From: Cryptomeria japonica
Taxonomy: Eukaryota > Streptophyta > Pinopsida > Cupressales > Cupressaceae
DNA length: 30,000 nt
Assembly: GCF_030272615.1 (NCBI RefSeq)
Contig: NW_026729167.1
Span: forward strand, 47,501-77,500
Reading direction: 5' to 3'
The translations under genes were made by a program, and so were the position numbers. The number at the start of each line of letters is the position of its first letter. The first letter of the stretch is position 1. The notes below the pieces were generated by a model. That model did no database searches. It saw only the letters and a list, made by a program, of their open reading frames with translations, and was not told the DNA's origin. Shown here in pieces: positions 20,608 through 28,920 of this stretch.

Positions 20608-20855
20608 CTTGGTGTGCGCACTGCGCCAACCTCTCAAAGACCCTATGTGGTGCGCTCCAAAGTGTACACCTTTGGTGCGCTCCAAGGTGCGCACCTTTGG
20701 TGCACACCGAGGTGCACACCAAAGTGTGCACCGAGGTGAGCACCAAAGTGCACTCCAAGGTGCACACCAAGGCGTGCACCTTTGGTGCGGTCAATGCAAA
20801 CGAATTCGGAAGTTGGGGTCGATGTCCTAATCGCTGCTGCAGACTACACGTATGA

Positions 20856-20884
20856 GAATCGGACAAATAGCTTTATATAGGGGA
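20856..20884 (+). promoter_or_regulatory. Pol I-like spacer promoter 1
   Basis: GGACAAATAGCT, one extra T, then TATATAGGGG at 20874-20883. TATATA followed by G residues is the plant RNA polymerase I initiation motif. The extra T, unique to this copy, changes the spacing between the upstream phrase and the box, so this copy may be weak. Confidence 0.5.
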
Positions 20885-21013
20885 GGTGTTGCGTTTGATG
20901 GGTCGACTCCCCTGGTTGTGTGCACTGCACCAACTTCAAAGACCCTGTCTTGTTTAAGAAGTCAAAAGTTGGGGTGGATGTCCTAATCATTGCTGCAGTC
21001 TACGCATGTATGA

Positions 21014-21041
21014 GAATCAGACAAATAGCTTATATAGGGGA
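21014..21041 (+). promoter_or_regulatory. Pol I-like spacer promoter 2
   Basis: GAATCAGACAAATAGCT directly before TATATAGGGG (21031-21040). The SalI-like GTCGAC downstream is changed to GTTGAC. Confidence 0.55.
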
Positions 21042-21233
21042 GGTGTTGCATTCGGTGGGTTGACTCCCCTGGTTGTGCGCACTGCGCCAACCTCAAAGAC
21101 CCCGCATAGCAGAAGAAGTCGGAAGTCGGATTTTGGTGAGCACCAAGGCGTGCACCTTTGGTGCGGTCAACGCAGACGAATTCAGAAGTTGGGGTGGATG
21201 TCCTAATCGTTGTTGCAGGCTACACATGTATGA

Positions 21234-21261
21234 GAATCAGACAAATAGCTTATATAGGGGA
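21234..21261 (+). promoter_or_regulatory. Pol I-like spacer promoter 3
   Basis: TATATAGGGG at 21251-21260, 220 bp after box 2 because of a 63-bp insertion that also precedes box 1. The downstream GTCGAC is changed to GTCAAC. Confidence 0.55.
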
Positions 21262-21390
21262 GGTGTTGGGTTTGATGGGTCAACTCCCTTGGTTGTGCGC
21301 ATTACGCCAACCTCAAAGACCTTGTTTTCGTTAAGAAGTCAAAAGTTGGGGTCAATGTCCTAATGGCTCCTGTAGGCTACACATGTATGA

Positions 21391-21418
21391 GAATCGGACA
21401 AATAGCTTATATAGGGGA
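21391..21418 (+). promoter_or_regulatory. Pol I-like spacer promoter 4
   Basis: TATATAGGGG at 21408-21417, 157 bp after box 3, with GAATCGGACAAATAGCT in front and an intact GTCGAC downstream. Confidence 0.55.
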
Positions 21419-21547
21419 GGTGTTGGGTTTGATGGGTCGACTCCCCTGGTTGTGCGCATTACGTCAACCTCAAAGACCTTGTTTTCGTTAAGAAGTCAAA
21501 AGTTGGGGTCGATGTCCTAATTGCTCCTGTAGACTACACATGTATGA

Positions 21548-21575
21548 GAATCAGACAAATAGCTTATATAGGGGA
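21548..21575 (+). promoter_or_regulatory. Pol I-like spacer promoter 5
   Basis: TATATAGGGG at 21565-21574, 157 bp after box 4; GTTGAC downstream. Confidence 0.55.
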
Positions 21576-21704
21576 GGTGTTGGGTTTGATGGGTTGACTC
21601 CCCTAGTTGTTCGCATTACACCAACCTCAAAGACCTTGTTTTCGTTTAGAAGCCGAAAGTTGGGGTCGATGTCCTAATTGCTCCTGCAGGCTACGCATGT
21701 ATGA

Positions 21705-21732
21705 GAATCAGACAAATAGCTTATATAGGGGA
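21705..21732 (+). promoter_or_regulatory. Pol I-like spacer promoter 6
   Basis: TATATAGGGG at 21722-21731, the last of the 157-bp class; intact GTCGAC downstream. The 38/52-bp minisatellite starts about 130 bp further on. Confidence 0.55.
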
Positions 21733-21849
21733 GGTGTTGGGTTTGATGGGTCGACTCCCCTGGTTGTGCGCATTGCGCCAACCTCAAAGACCCTGCATTG
21801 CGGATGAAGTCGAAAGTCAGAGTTTGGTGTGCTACAAGGTGTGGTCGAA

Positions 21850-22480
21850 GGTGCTCACCTAGGTGTGCACCTTTGGAGCGCAGGAAAAGTGCCCTCCAAA
21901 AGTGCGCACCTTTGGAGTGCACAAAAGTGCCCTCCAAAAGTGCGCACCTTTGGAGCGCACAAAAGTGCCCTCCAAAAAGTGCCCTCCAAAAGTGCGCACC
22001 TTTGGAGCGCACAAAAGTGCCCTCCAAAAAGTGCCCTCCAAAAGTGCGCACCTTTGGAGTGCAGAAAAGTGCCCTCCAAAAAGTGCCCTCCAAAAGTGTG
22101 CACCTTTGGAGTGCACAAAAGTGCCCTCCAAAAGTGCGCACCTTTGGAGCGCAGAAAAGTGCCCTCCAAAAAGTGCCCTCCAAAAGTGCGCACCTTTGGA
22201 GCGCAGAAAAGTGCCCTCCAAAAAGTGCCCTCCAAAAGTGCGCACCTTTGGAGCGCAGAAAAGTGCCCTCCAAAAAGTGCCCTCCAAAAGTGCGCACCTT
22301 TGGAGCGCAGAAAAGTGCCCTCCAAAAAGTGCCCTCCAAAAGTGCGCACCTTTGGAGCGCACAAAAGTGCCCTCCAAAAAGTGCCCTCCAAAAGTGCGCA
22401 CCTTTGGAGCGCACAAAAGTGCCCTCCAAAAGTGCGCACCTTTGGAGCGCACAAAAGTGCCCTCCAAAAGTGCGCACTTT
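21850..22480. repeat. 38/52-bp minisatellite between promoter arrays
   Basis: A pure tandem array. The 38-bp form is GTGCGCACCTTTGGAGCGCA followed by CAAAAGTGCCCTCCAAAA. The 52-bp form doubles the 14-bp phrase GTGCCCTCCAAAAA inside it. Repeat starts at 21902, 21940, 21992 and 22044 give spacings of 38, 52 and 52. It lengthens the distance between promoters 6 and 7 to 869 bp. Long open frames on both strands come from the lack of stops in the repeat and are not genes. Confidence 0.9.
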
Positions 22481-22573
22481 TGGTGCGCACCAAGGCGCTG
22501 GTTCGGTCGTTGCAGGCGAGTTCGGAAGTTGGGGTCGATGTCCTGAGCGGAGGTGCAAACTACACAGGTGTCG

Positions 22574-22601
22574 GAATCGGACAAATAGCTTATATAGGGG
22601 A
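22574..22601 (+). promoter_or_regulatory. Pol I-like spacer promoter 7
   Basis: GAATCGGACAAATAGCT plus TATATAGGGG at 22591-22600. First of the 311-bp class, 869 bp after box 6. Confidence 0.55.
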
Positions 22602-22884
22602 GGTGTATGCTTCGATGGGTCGACTCCCCAGGTTGAGCGCACCGCGCCAACCTCAAAGACCCTACGGTATGGATGAAGTCGGAAGTTGGGTCCGATGACC
22701 GATTCGATTAGTAGGTATGCTCATGAGGTCGGAATTTGGGTCCGATGACCTGCCATGTGCAGGAAGGCGAATGTTGGCACTGTGCGTTGCAAGGTGCACA
22801 CCAAGGTGCTGGTGCGGTCTTTTTAGTCGAGTTCGGAAGTTGGGGTCGATGTCCTGATCGGAGGTGCAAGCTACACAGGTGTGG

Positions 22885-22912
22885 GAATCGGACAAATAGC
22901 TTATATAGGGGA
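22885..22912 (+). promoter_or_regulatory. Pol I-like spacer promoter 8
   Basis: TATATAGGGG at 22902-22911, 311 bp after box 7; intact GTCGAC downstream. Confidence 0.55.
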
Positions 22913-23195
22913 GGTGTATGCTTCGTTGGGTCGACTCCCCGGGTTGAGCGCACCGCGCCAACCTCAAAGACCCTACGGTATGGATGAAGTCGGAAGTTGG
23001 GTCCGATGACCGATTCGATATGTAGGCATACTCGCGAGGTCGGAATTTGGGTCCGATGACCTGCCATGTGCAGGAAGGCGAATGTTGGCACTGTGCGTTG
23101 CAAGGTGCGCACCAAGGCGCTGGTTCGGTCGTTGCAGGCGAGTTCGGAAGTTGGGGTCGATGTCCTGATCGGAGGTGCAAACTACACAGGTGTGG

Positions 23196-23223
23196 GAATC
23201 GGACAAATAGCTTATATAGGGGA
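23196..23223 (+). promoter_or_regulatory. Pol I-like spacer promoter 9
   Basis: TATATAGGGG at 23213-23222, 311 bp after box 8; intact GTCGAC downstream. Confidence 0.55.
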
Positions 23224-23506
23224 GGTGTATGCTTCGTTGGGTCGACTCCCCGGGTTGAGCGCACCGCGCCAACCTCAAAGACCCTACGGTATGGATGAAG
23301 TCGGAAGTTGTGTCCGATGACCGATTCGATATGTAGGCATACTCGCGAGGTCGGAATTTGGGTCCGATGACCTGCCATGTGCAGGAAGGCGAATGTTGGG
23401 ACTGTGCGTCGCAAGGTGCGCACCAAGGCGCTGGTGCCGTCGTTGCAGTCGAGTTCGGAAGTTGGGGTCGATGTCCTGGTCAGAGGTGCAAACTACACAG
23501 GTGTGG

Positions 23507-23534
23507 GAATCGGACAAATAGCTTATATAGGGGA
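23507..23534 (+). promoter_or_regulatory. Pol I-like spacer promoter 10
   Basis: TATATAGGGG at 23524-23533, 311 bp after box 9, the last of the 311-bp class; intact GTCGAC downstream. Confidence 0.55.
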
Positions 23535-23660
23535 GGTGTATGCTTCGATGGGTCGACTCCCCGGGTTGAGCGCACCGCGCCAACCTCAAAGACCCTACAG
23601 TATGGATGAAGTCGGAAGTTGGGTCCGATGACCGATTCGATACGTAGGCATATTGGCGAG

Positions 23661-23940
23661 GTCTGAATTTGTGTCCGATGACCTGCCATGCGCAGGAAGG
23701 CGGAATTTGGGTCCGATGACCGAGTTGATGGCGTGCCATGCGCAGAAAGGCGGAATTTGGGTCCGATGACCGAGTTGATGTTGATGGCCCGCCATGCACA
23801 GGAAGGCGGAATTTGGGTCCGATGACCGATTTGAAGGCGTGCCATGCGCAGAAAGGCGGAGTTTGGGTCCGATGACCGAGTTGATATTGATGGCCCGCCA
23901 TGCGCAGGAAGGCGGAATTTGGGTCCGATGACCTGACATA
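23661..23940. repeat. Short GGGTCCGATGACC repeats
   Basis: About five tandem copies, 50-70 bp each, of GGCGGAATTTGGGTCCGATG followed by ACCGAGTTGATG and a GCCATGCGCAG(A/G)AAGG phrase. It is the second half of the 311-bp unit amplified on its own, without promoter boxes. No gene. Confidence 0.8.
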
Positions 23941-24051
23941 CGCATGGAGTCCGACTCGGGGGCCGATGTTCGATTCGATGACTTGCATTGTGGGTAAAGT
24001 CGGAAGTTGTGGTCTTTGACCCGATTCGATGACCAGACTTCGGCTGCTTGA

Positions 24052-24079
24052 GAATCGGACAAATAACTTATATAGGGGA
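24052..24079 (+). promoter_or_regulatory. Pol I-like promoter 11
   Basis: GAATCGGACAAATAACT directly before TATATAGGGG at 24069-24078. Its downstream leader differs from those of boxes 1-10 and resembles those of boxes 12 and 13. Confidence 0.55.
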
Positions 24080-24108
24080 GGTAGTGTTCTCGAGCATCCT
24101 CCCCCCGT

Positions 24109-24198
24109 GCCCGTTTATGTCGATTGATGCTGGTGCTCGACTGGTTGGAGCGCTCGGATGCAAAAATCTTGCACCAGGATTTATCGATTGTGATGGAC
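24109..24198 (+). other. Degenerate leader hairpin behind promoter 11
   Basis: The left arm near 24118-24139 (CGATTGATGCTGGTGCTCG) pairs imperfectly with the right arm near 24168-24190 (CTTGCACCAGGATTTATCG); about 14 of 19 positions match. It lies where the near-perfect hairpin of promoter 13 lies. Confidence 0.45.
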
Positions 24199-24492
24199 AC
24201 GGCAAGTCTCCTGATTGCTATGCAGGAGCTCATCGTGAATCTCTATGCGGCCTTGGTATGGACTCGACCTGCGGAATGGTTCGGCAATGGTAGTCGCTCC
24301 AACACGTCCTTGCAATGGCCACAGAGGTGATTCGACTAGAGCTCCAGTCTAGCTTTTGGGTTGCTTGGCGGACTGGTATAGCCGCGATCGAGTTCCGGCC
24401 ATGAACGTTTTAGATAGCTCTTGGGCTTTCTGGGACGGAAGTCGGAAGTTTGGGCTGTTGTCCGATTTGATGACCATTCTTCGGATGTGTGA

Positions 24493-24520
24493 GAATCGGA
24501 CAAATAACTTATATAGGGGA
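24493..24520 (+). promoter_or_regulatory. Pol I-like promoter 12
   Basis: GAATCGGACAAATAACT directly before TATATAGGGG at 24510-24519, followed by ACTG rather than AGGT. Confidence 0.55.
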
Positions 24521-24548
24521 CTGTGTTGTCTCACGCAGCCCCCTCCGT

Positions 24549-24640
24549 GCCCCTCTATCTCGACCGATGTTGGTGCTTGAAAGGGTTGGGATCGCTCGGA
24601 TTTATAAACGTGCACCACCATTTGTCGAGTGTGAGGGACG
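24549..24640 (+). other. Degenerate leader hairpin behind promoter 12
   Basis: The left arm (about 24551-24580, with CTCGACCGATG and TGGTGC) pairs with the right arm (about 24609-24637, with GCACCACCATTTGTCGAG) with several mismatches. Conserved blocks are CTCGAC/GTCGAG, ATG/CAT and TGGTGC/GCACCA. Confidence 0.45.
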
Positions 24641-24982
24641 CGGCAGGTCTCCTAAATGCTATACGGGCGCTCTCTGAGAATCTCTATCCGGCCTCGACAC
24701 AGACTAGTCTTGCTGAATGGTTTGGCACTGGTAGTCGATCCAACACGTCGTTGTTGTGGCCGCCTAGGCGATTCGATTCGAGCCCCCGTCTAGCTTTTGG
24801 GTTGCTTGGCGGATTTTGCCCTATCCGCAAGTGAGCTCGGTCCCTAAACGTTCGAGAAACCCGATTGCTATGCGCCGACTCTCTTTCTTGCGAGCCTCCA
24901 TCTAGCTTTTGGGTCTCTACGGAACGGAAGTCGGAATCTGGGACCGTTGTTTGATTCGACGAGGCAGACTACGGTTGTGCGA

Positions 24983-25010
24983 GAATCGGACAAATAACTT
25001 ATATAGGGGA
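24983..25010 (+). promoter_or_regulatory. Pol I-like promoter 13, candidate 35S gene promoter
   Basis: GAATCGGACAAATAACT directly before TATATAGGGG at 25000-25009. It is the last such box before the 188-bp array, so it is the best candidate in this window for the main 35S promoter if 18S lies to the right. Another promoter beyond 30000 cannot be excluded. The upstream phrase and box are kept in all thirteen copies although flanks differ, which supports function. Confidence 0.55.
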
Positions 25011-25036
25011 GGTGTTGACTGGAGCATTCTCCCCCG

Positions 25037-25126
25037 TGCCCCTCTAACTCGACCAATGCTGGCGCTCGAACGGTGGTAGCGCTCGGATTTTCGTTGAGCG
25101 CCAGCATTGGTCGATTTAGAGGGGCA
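25037..25126 (+). other. Near-perfect 31-bp leader hairpin behind promoter 13
   Basis: The left arm at 25037-25067 and right arm at 25096-25126 are reverse complements at 30 of 31 positions, with a 28-nt loop. It begins about 37 bases after the start of the TATATA box, so it would sit at the very 5' end of a transcript from that promoter. Related but decayed hairpins lie behind promoters 11 and 12. Confidence 0.8.
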
Positions 25127-25137
25127 TGCGAGATTCC

Positions 25138-25376
25138 CGAATGCTATGCGAGGGCTCTAACGGAAATGTCTATTGGTTTCGGTATGGATGCAATTGCGAG
25201 TGGTTCGGCAAAGGTAGTCGTTCCGATGCGTCCATGTCGTGGCCAAATCGATAATTCGATTTGAGCCCTCGTATAGCATTTGGGTCTCTCGATGTGATTC
25301 CGCATTCCAGTCCCTTTGGGCACTGCTTGAGCCGCATCCCAGGGGGTTCCCTTCCCAATAATCTGCCTCGCAACCC
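25138..25376 (+). other. Leader segment before the 188-bp array
   Basis: Diverged, non-tandem sequence with phrases also found in the 188-bp repeat: AATGCTATGCG (25139), GGTAGTCG (about 25216) and TATAGCATTTGGGTC (about 25273). It leads straight into the first 188-bp copy. No gene. Confidence 0.55.
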
Positions 25377-25776
25377 GATTGCTATGCGGTGAGGCTCCTC
25401 GGCCGCCTCGGAACTATCTGTGTATCAGACGCATCGCGGGATAAGGGGTTGGCAACGGTAGTCGCCCCAAGCGCGTCCGATGCTTGGACCATTCCGAGGC
25501 GGCCCTGAAGCCTCTTCCGTCTAGCCGTTGGGTCCTTCTCGCCGCATCCCTTGCCTCGCACCCCGATTGCTATGCGGTGAGGCTCCTCGGCCGCCTTGGA
25601 ACTATCTGTGTATCAGACGCATCGCGGGATAAGGGGTTGTCACTGGTAGTCGCCCCAAGCGCGTCCGATGCTTGGACCATTCCGAGGCGGCCCTGAAGCC
25701 TCTTCCGTCTAGCCGTTGGGTCCTTCTCGCCGCATCCCTCGACTCGCACCCCGATTGCTATGCGGTGAGGCTCCTC

Positions 25777-25880
25777 GGCCGCCTTGGAACTATCTGTGTA
25801 TCGGACGCGTCGCGGGATAAGGGGTTGTCACTGGTAGTCGCCCCAAGCGCGTCCGATGCTTGGACCATTCCGAGGCGGCC
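25777..25880 (+). other. Two-part stem in each 188-bp copy (example copy)
   Basis: The outer stem is GGCCGCCTTGGAA (25777-25789) with TTCCGAGGCGGCC (25868-25880); 12 of 13 pair and the remaining pair is a T-G wobble. The inner stem is ATCGGACGCG (25800-25809) with CGCGTCCGAT (25848-25857), a perfect 10 bp. The two stems are separated by exactly 10 bases on each side. The same layout recurs in the core copies every 188 bp. In copies with GACGCATCG the inner stem is one pair shorter. Confidence 0.75.
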
Positions 25881-28760
25881 CTGAAGCCTCTTCCGTCTAG
25901 CCGTTGGGTCCTTCTCGCCGCATCCCTCGCCTCGCACCCCGATTGCTATGCGGTGAGGCTCCTCGGCCGCCTTGGAACTATCTGTGTATCGGACGCGTCG
26001 CGGGATAAGGGGTTGTCACTGGTAGTCGCCCCAAGCGCGTGCGATGCATGGACCATTCCCAGGCGGCCCTGAAGCCTCTTCCGTCTAGCCGTTGGGTCCT
26101 TCTCGCCGCATCCCTCGCCTCGCACCCCGATTGCTATGCGGTGAGGCTCCTCGGCCGCCTTGGAACTATCTGTGTATCGGACGCGTCGCGGGATAAGGGG
26201 TTGTCACTGGTAGTCGCCCCAAGCGCGTCCGATGCTTGGACCATTCCGAGGCGGCCCTGAAGCCTCTTCCGTCTAGCCGTTGGGTCCTTCTCGCCGCATC
26301 CCTCGCCTCGCACCCCGATTGCTATGCGGTGAGGCTCCTCGGCCGCCTTGGAACTATCTGTGTATCGGACGCGTCGCGGGATAAGGGGTTGTCACTGGTA
26401 GTCGCCCCAAGCGCGTCCGATGCTTGGACCATTCCGAGGCGGCCCTGAAGCCTCTTCCGTCTAGCCGTTGGGTCCTTCTCGCCGCATCCCTCGCCTCGCA
26501 CCCCGATTGCTATGCGGTGAGGCTCCTCGGCCGCCTTGGAACTATCTGTGTATCGGACGCGTCGCGGGATAAGGGGTTGTCACTGGTAGTCGCCCCAAGC
26601 GCGTCCGATGCTTGGACCATTCCGAGGCGGCCCTGAAGCCTCTTCCGTCTAGCCGTTGGGTCCTTCTCGCCGCATCCCTCGCCTCGCACCCCGATTGCTA
26701 TGCGGTGAGGCTCCTCGGCCGCCTTGGAACTATCTGTGTATCGGACGCATCGCGGGATAAGGGGTTGTCACTGGTAGTCGCCCCAAGCGCGTCCGATGCT
26801 TGGACCATTCCGAGGCGGCCCTGAAGCCTCTTCCGTCTAGCCGTTGGGTCCTTCTCGCCGCATCCCTCGCCTCGCACCCCGATTGCTATGCGGTGAGGCT
26901 CCTCGGCCGCCTTGGAACTATCTGTGTATCGGACGCGTCGCGGGATAAGGGGTTGTCACTGGTAGTCGCCCCAAGCGCGTCCGATGCTTGGACCATTCCG
27001 AGGCGGCCCTGAAGCCTCTTCCGTCTAGCCGTTGGGTCCTTCTCGCCGCATCCCTCGCCTCGCACCCCGATTGCTATGCGGTGAGGCTCCTCGGCCGCCT
27101 TGGAACTATCTGTGTATCGGACGCGTCGCGGGATAAGGGGTTGTCACTGGTAGTCGCCCCAAGCGCGTCCGATGCTTGGACCATTCCGAGGCGGACCTGA
27201 AGCCTCTTCCGTCTAGCCGTTGGGTCCTTCTCGCCGCATCCCTCGCCTCGCACCCCGATTGCTATGCGGTGAGGCTCCTCGGCCGCCTTGGAACTATCTG
27301 TGTATCGGACGCGTCGCGGGATAAGGGGTTGTCACTGGTAGTCGCCCCAAGCGCGTCCGATGCTTGGACCATTCCGAGGCGGCCCTGAAGCCTCTTCCGT
27401 CTAGCCGTTGGGTCCTTCTTGCCGCATCCCTCGCCTCGCACCCCGATTGCTATGCGGTGAGGCTCCTCGGCCGCCTTGGAACTATCTGTGTATCGGACGC
27501 GTCGCGGGATAAGGGGTTGTCACTGGTAGTCGCCCCAAGCGCGTCCGATGCTTGGACCATTCCGAGGCGGCCCTGAAGCCTCTTCCGTCTAGCCGTTGGG
27601 TCCTTCTCGCCGCATCCCTCGCCTCGCACCCCGATTGCTATGCGGTGAGGCTCCTCGGCCGCCTTGGAACTATCTGTGTATCGGACGCGTCGCGGGATAA
27701 GGGGTTGTCACTGGTAGTCGCCCCAAGCGCGTCCGATGCTTGGACCATTCCGAGGCGGCCCTGAAGCCTCTTCCGTCTAGCCGTTGGGTCCTTCTCGCCG
27801 CATCCCTCGCCTCGCACCCCGATTGCTATGCGGTGAGGCTCCTCGGCCGCCTTGGAACTATCTGTGTATCGGACGCGTCGCGGGATAAGGGGTTGTCACT
27901 GGTAGTCGCCCCAAGCGCGTCCGATGCTTGGACCATTCCGAGGCGGCCCTGAAGCCTCTTCCGTCTAGCCGTTGGGTCCTTCTCGCCGCATCCCTCGCCT
28001 CGCACCCCGATTGCTATGCGGTGAGGCTCCTCGGCCGCCTTGGAACTATCTGTGTATCGGACGCGTCGCGGGATAAGGGGTTGTCACTGGTAGTCGCCCC
28101 AAGCGCGTCCGATGCTTGGACCATTCCGAGGCGGCCCTGAAGCCTCTTCCGTCTAGCCGTTGGGTCCTTCTCGCCGCATCCCTCGCCTCGCACCCCGATT
28201 GCTATGCGGTGAGGCTCCTCGGCCGCCTTGGAACTATCTGTGTATCGGACGCGTCGCGGGATAAGGGGTTGTCACTGGTAGTCGCCCCAAGCGCGTCCGA
28301 TGCTTGGACCATTCCGAGGCGGACCTGAAGCCTCTTCCCTCTAGCCGTTGGGGCTTTCTCGCCGCATCCCTCGCCTCGCACCCCGATTGCTATTCGGTGA
28401 GGCTCCTCGGCCGCCTTGGAACTATCTGTGTATCGGACGCATCGCGGGATAAGGGGTTGGCAGTGGTAGTCGCCCCAAGCGCGTCCGATGCTTGGACCAT
28501 TCCGAGGCGGCCCTGCAGCCTCTTCCGTCTAGCCGTTGGGGCCATCTCGCTGCATCCCCCACCTCGCACCACGATTGCTATGCGGTGAGGCTCCTTGGCC
28601 GCCTCGGAACTATCTGTGTATCGGACGCATCGCGGGATAAGGGGTTGTCACTGGTAGTCGCCCCAAGCGCGTCCGATGCTTGGACTATTCCGAGGCGGCC
28701 CTGCAGCCTCTTCCGTCTAGCCGTTGGGGCCATCTCGCCGCATCCCCCAGCTCCTCGGCC

Positions 28761-28920
28761 GCCTCGGAACTATCTGTGTATCGGACGCATCGCGGGATAA
28801 GGGGTTGGCAGTGGTAGTCGCCCCAAGCGCGTTCGATGCTTGGACTATTCCGAGGCGGCCCCGCAGCCTCTTCCGTCTACCCTTTGGGGCCATCTCGCCG
28901 CATCCCTCGCCTCGCACCCC
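28761..28920 (+). repeat. Shortened 160-bp copy of the 188-bp repeat
   Basis: One copy lacks 28 bases spanning GATTGCTATGCGGTGAGG and its left neighbour (junction near 28749, CCCCCAGCTCCTCGG). The two stems of the repeat are kept. Confidence 0.85.

Larger units (their letters stand above)
20608..21849 (+). repeat. Promoter repeat array A (157-bp class)
   Basis: Tandem units of 157 bp, with 220 bp between the second and third boxes. Each has AAGTTGGGGTCGATGTCCTA, a TACACATGTATGAGAATC-like phrase, the promoter box, TTGATGGGTCGACTCCCCTGG, then CGCCAACCTCAAAGACC. The units in front of boxes 1 and 3 carry an extra 63 bp containing GGCGTGCACCTTTGGTGCGG. At the left edge (20608-20650) only the tail of a unit survives, joined to the CACCC minisatellite. 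The stretch 20650-20800 is GTGCGCACC-like repeat. Confidence 0.85.
22481..23660 (+). repeat. Promoter repeat array B (311-bp class)
   Basis: Nearly four tandem units with exactly 311 bp between promoter boxes. Each unit runs AAGGCGCTGGTTCGGTCG, GAGTTCGGAAGTTGGGGTCG, CTACACAGGTGTGGGAATCG, the promoter box, GGGTCGACTCCCCGGGTTGA, CCTACGGTATGGATGAAGTC, GGTCCGATGACC phrases and ATGTGCAGGAAGGCGAATG. It is a longer relative of the 157-bp unit: the second half, with repeated GGGTCCGATGACC, is the added part. Confidence 0.85.
23941..25370 (+). repeat. Promoter-leader array C (about 440-490 bp units)
   Basis: Three diverged units with promoter boxes at 24069, 24510 and 25000. Each has an AAGTCGGAAGTT phrase, the box with AACT instead of AGCT before TATATA, a C-rich stretch (CCCCCGTGCCC or similar), two hairpin arms, a GATTGCTATGC-like phrase, GGTAGTCG(C/T)(T/C)CC and TCTAGC(T)TTTGGGT. 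They are more diverged from each other than the units of arrays A and B. They lack the GTCGACTCCCC and CAACCTCAAAGACC phrases of those classes. Confidence 0.75.

Noticed and set aside
21674-22698. Open frames of about 210-320 codons over the 38/52-bp minisatellite
   Set aside because: They are present in at least four frames on both strands and entirely repeat-encoded; there is no domain, signal or codon bias that would favour one.
22690-23940. GGGTCCGATGACC phrase as a degenerate 5S C box
   Set aside because: Only about 8 of 12 positions match GGATGGGTGACC, and no A box lies at the right distance.
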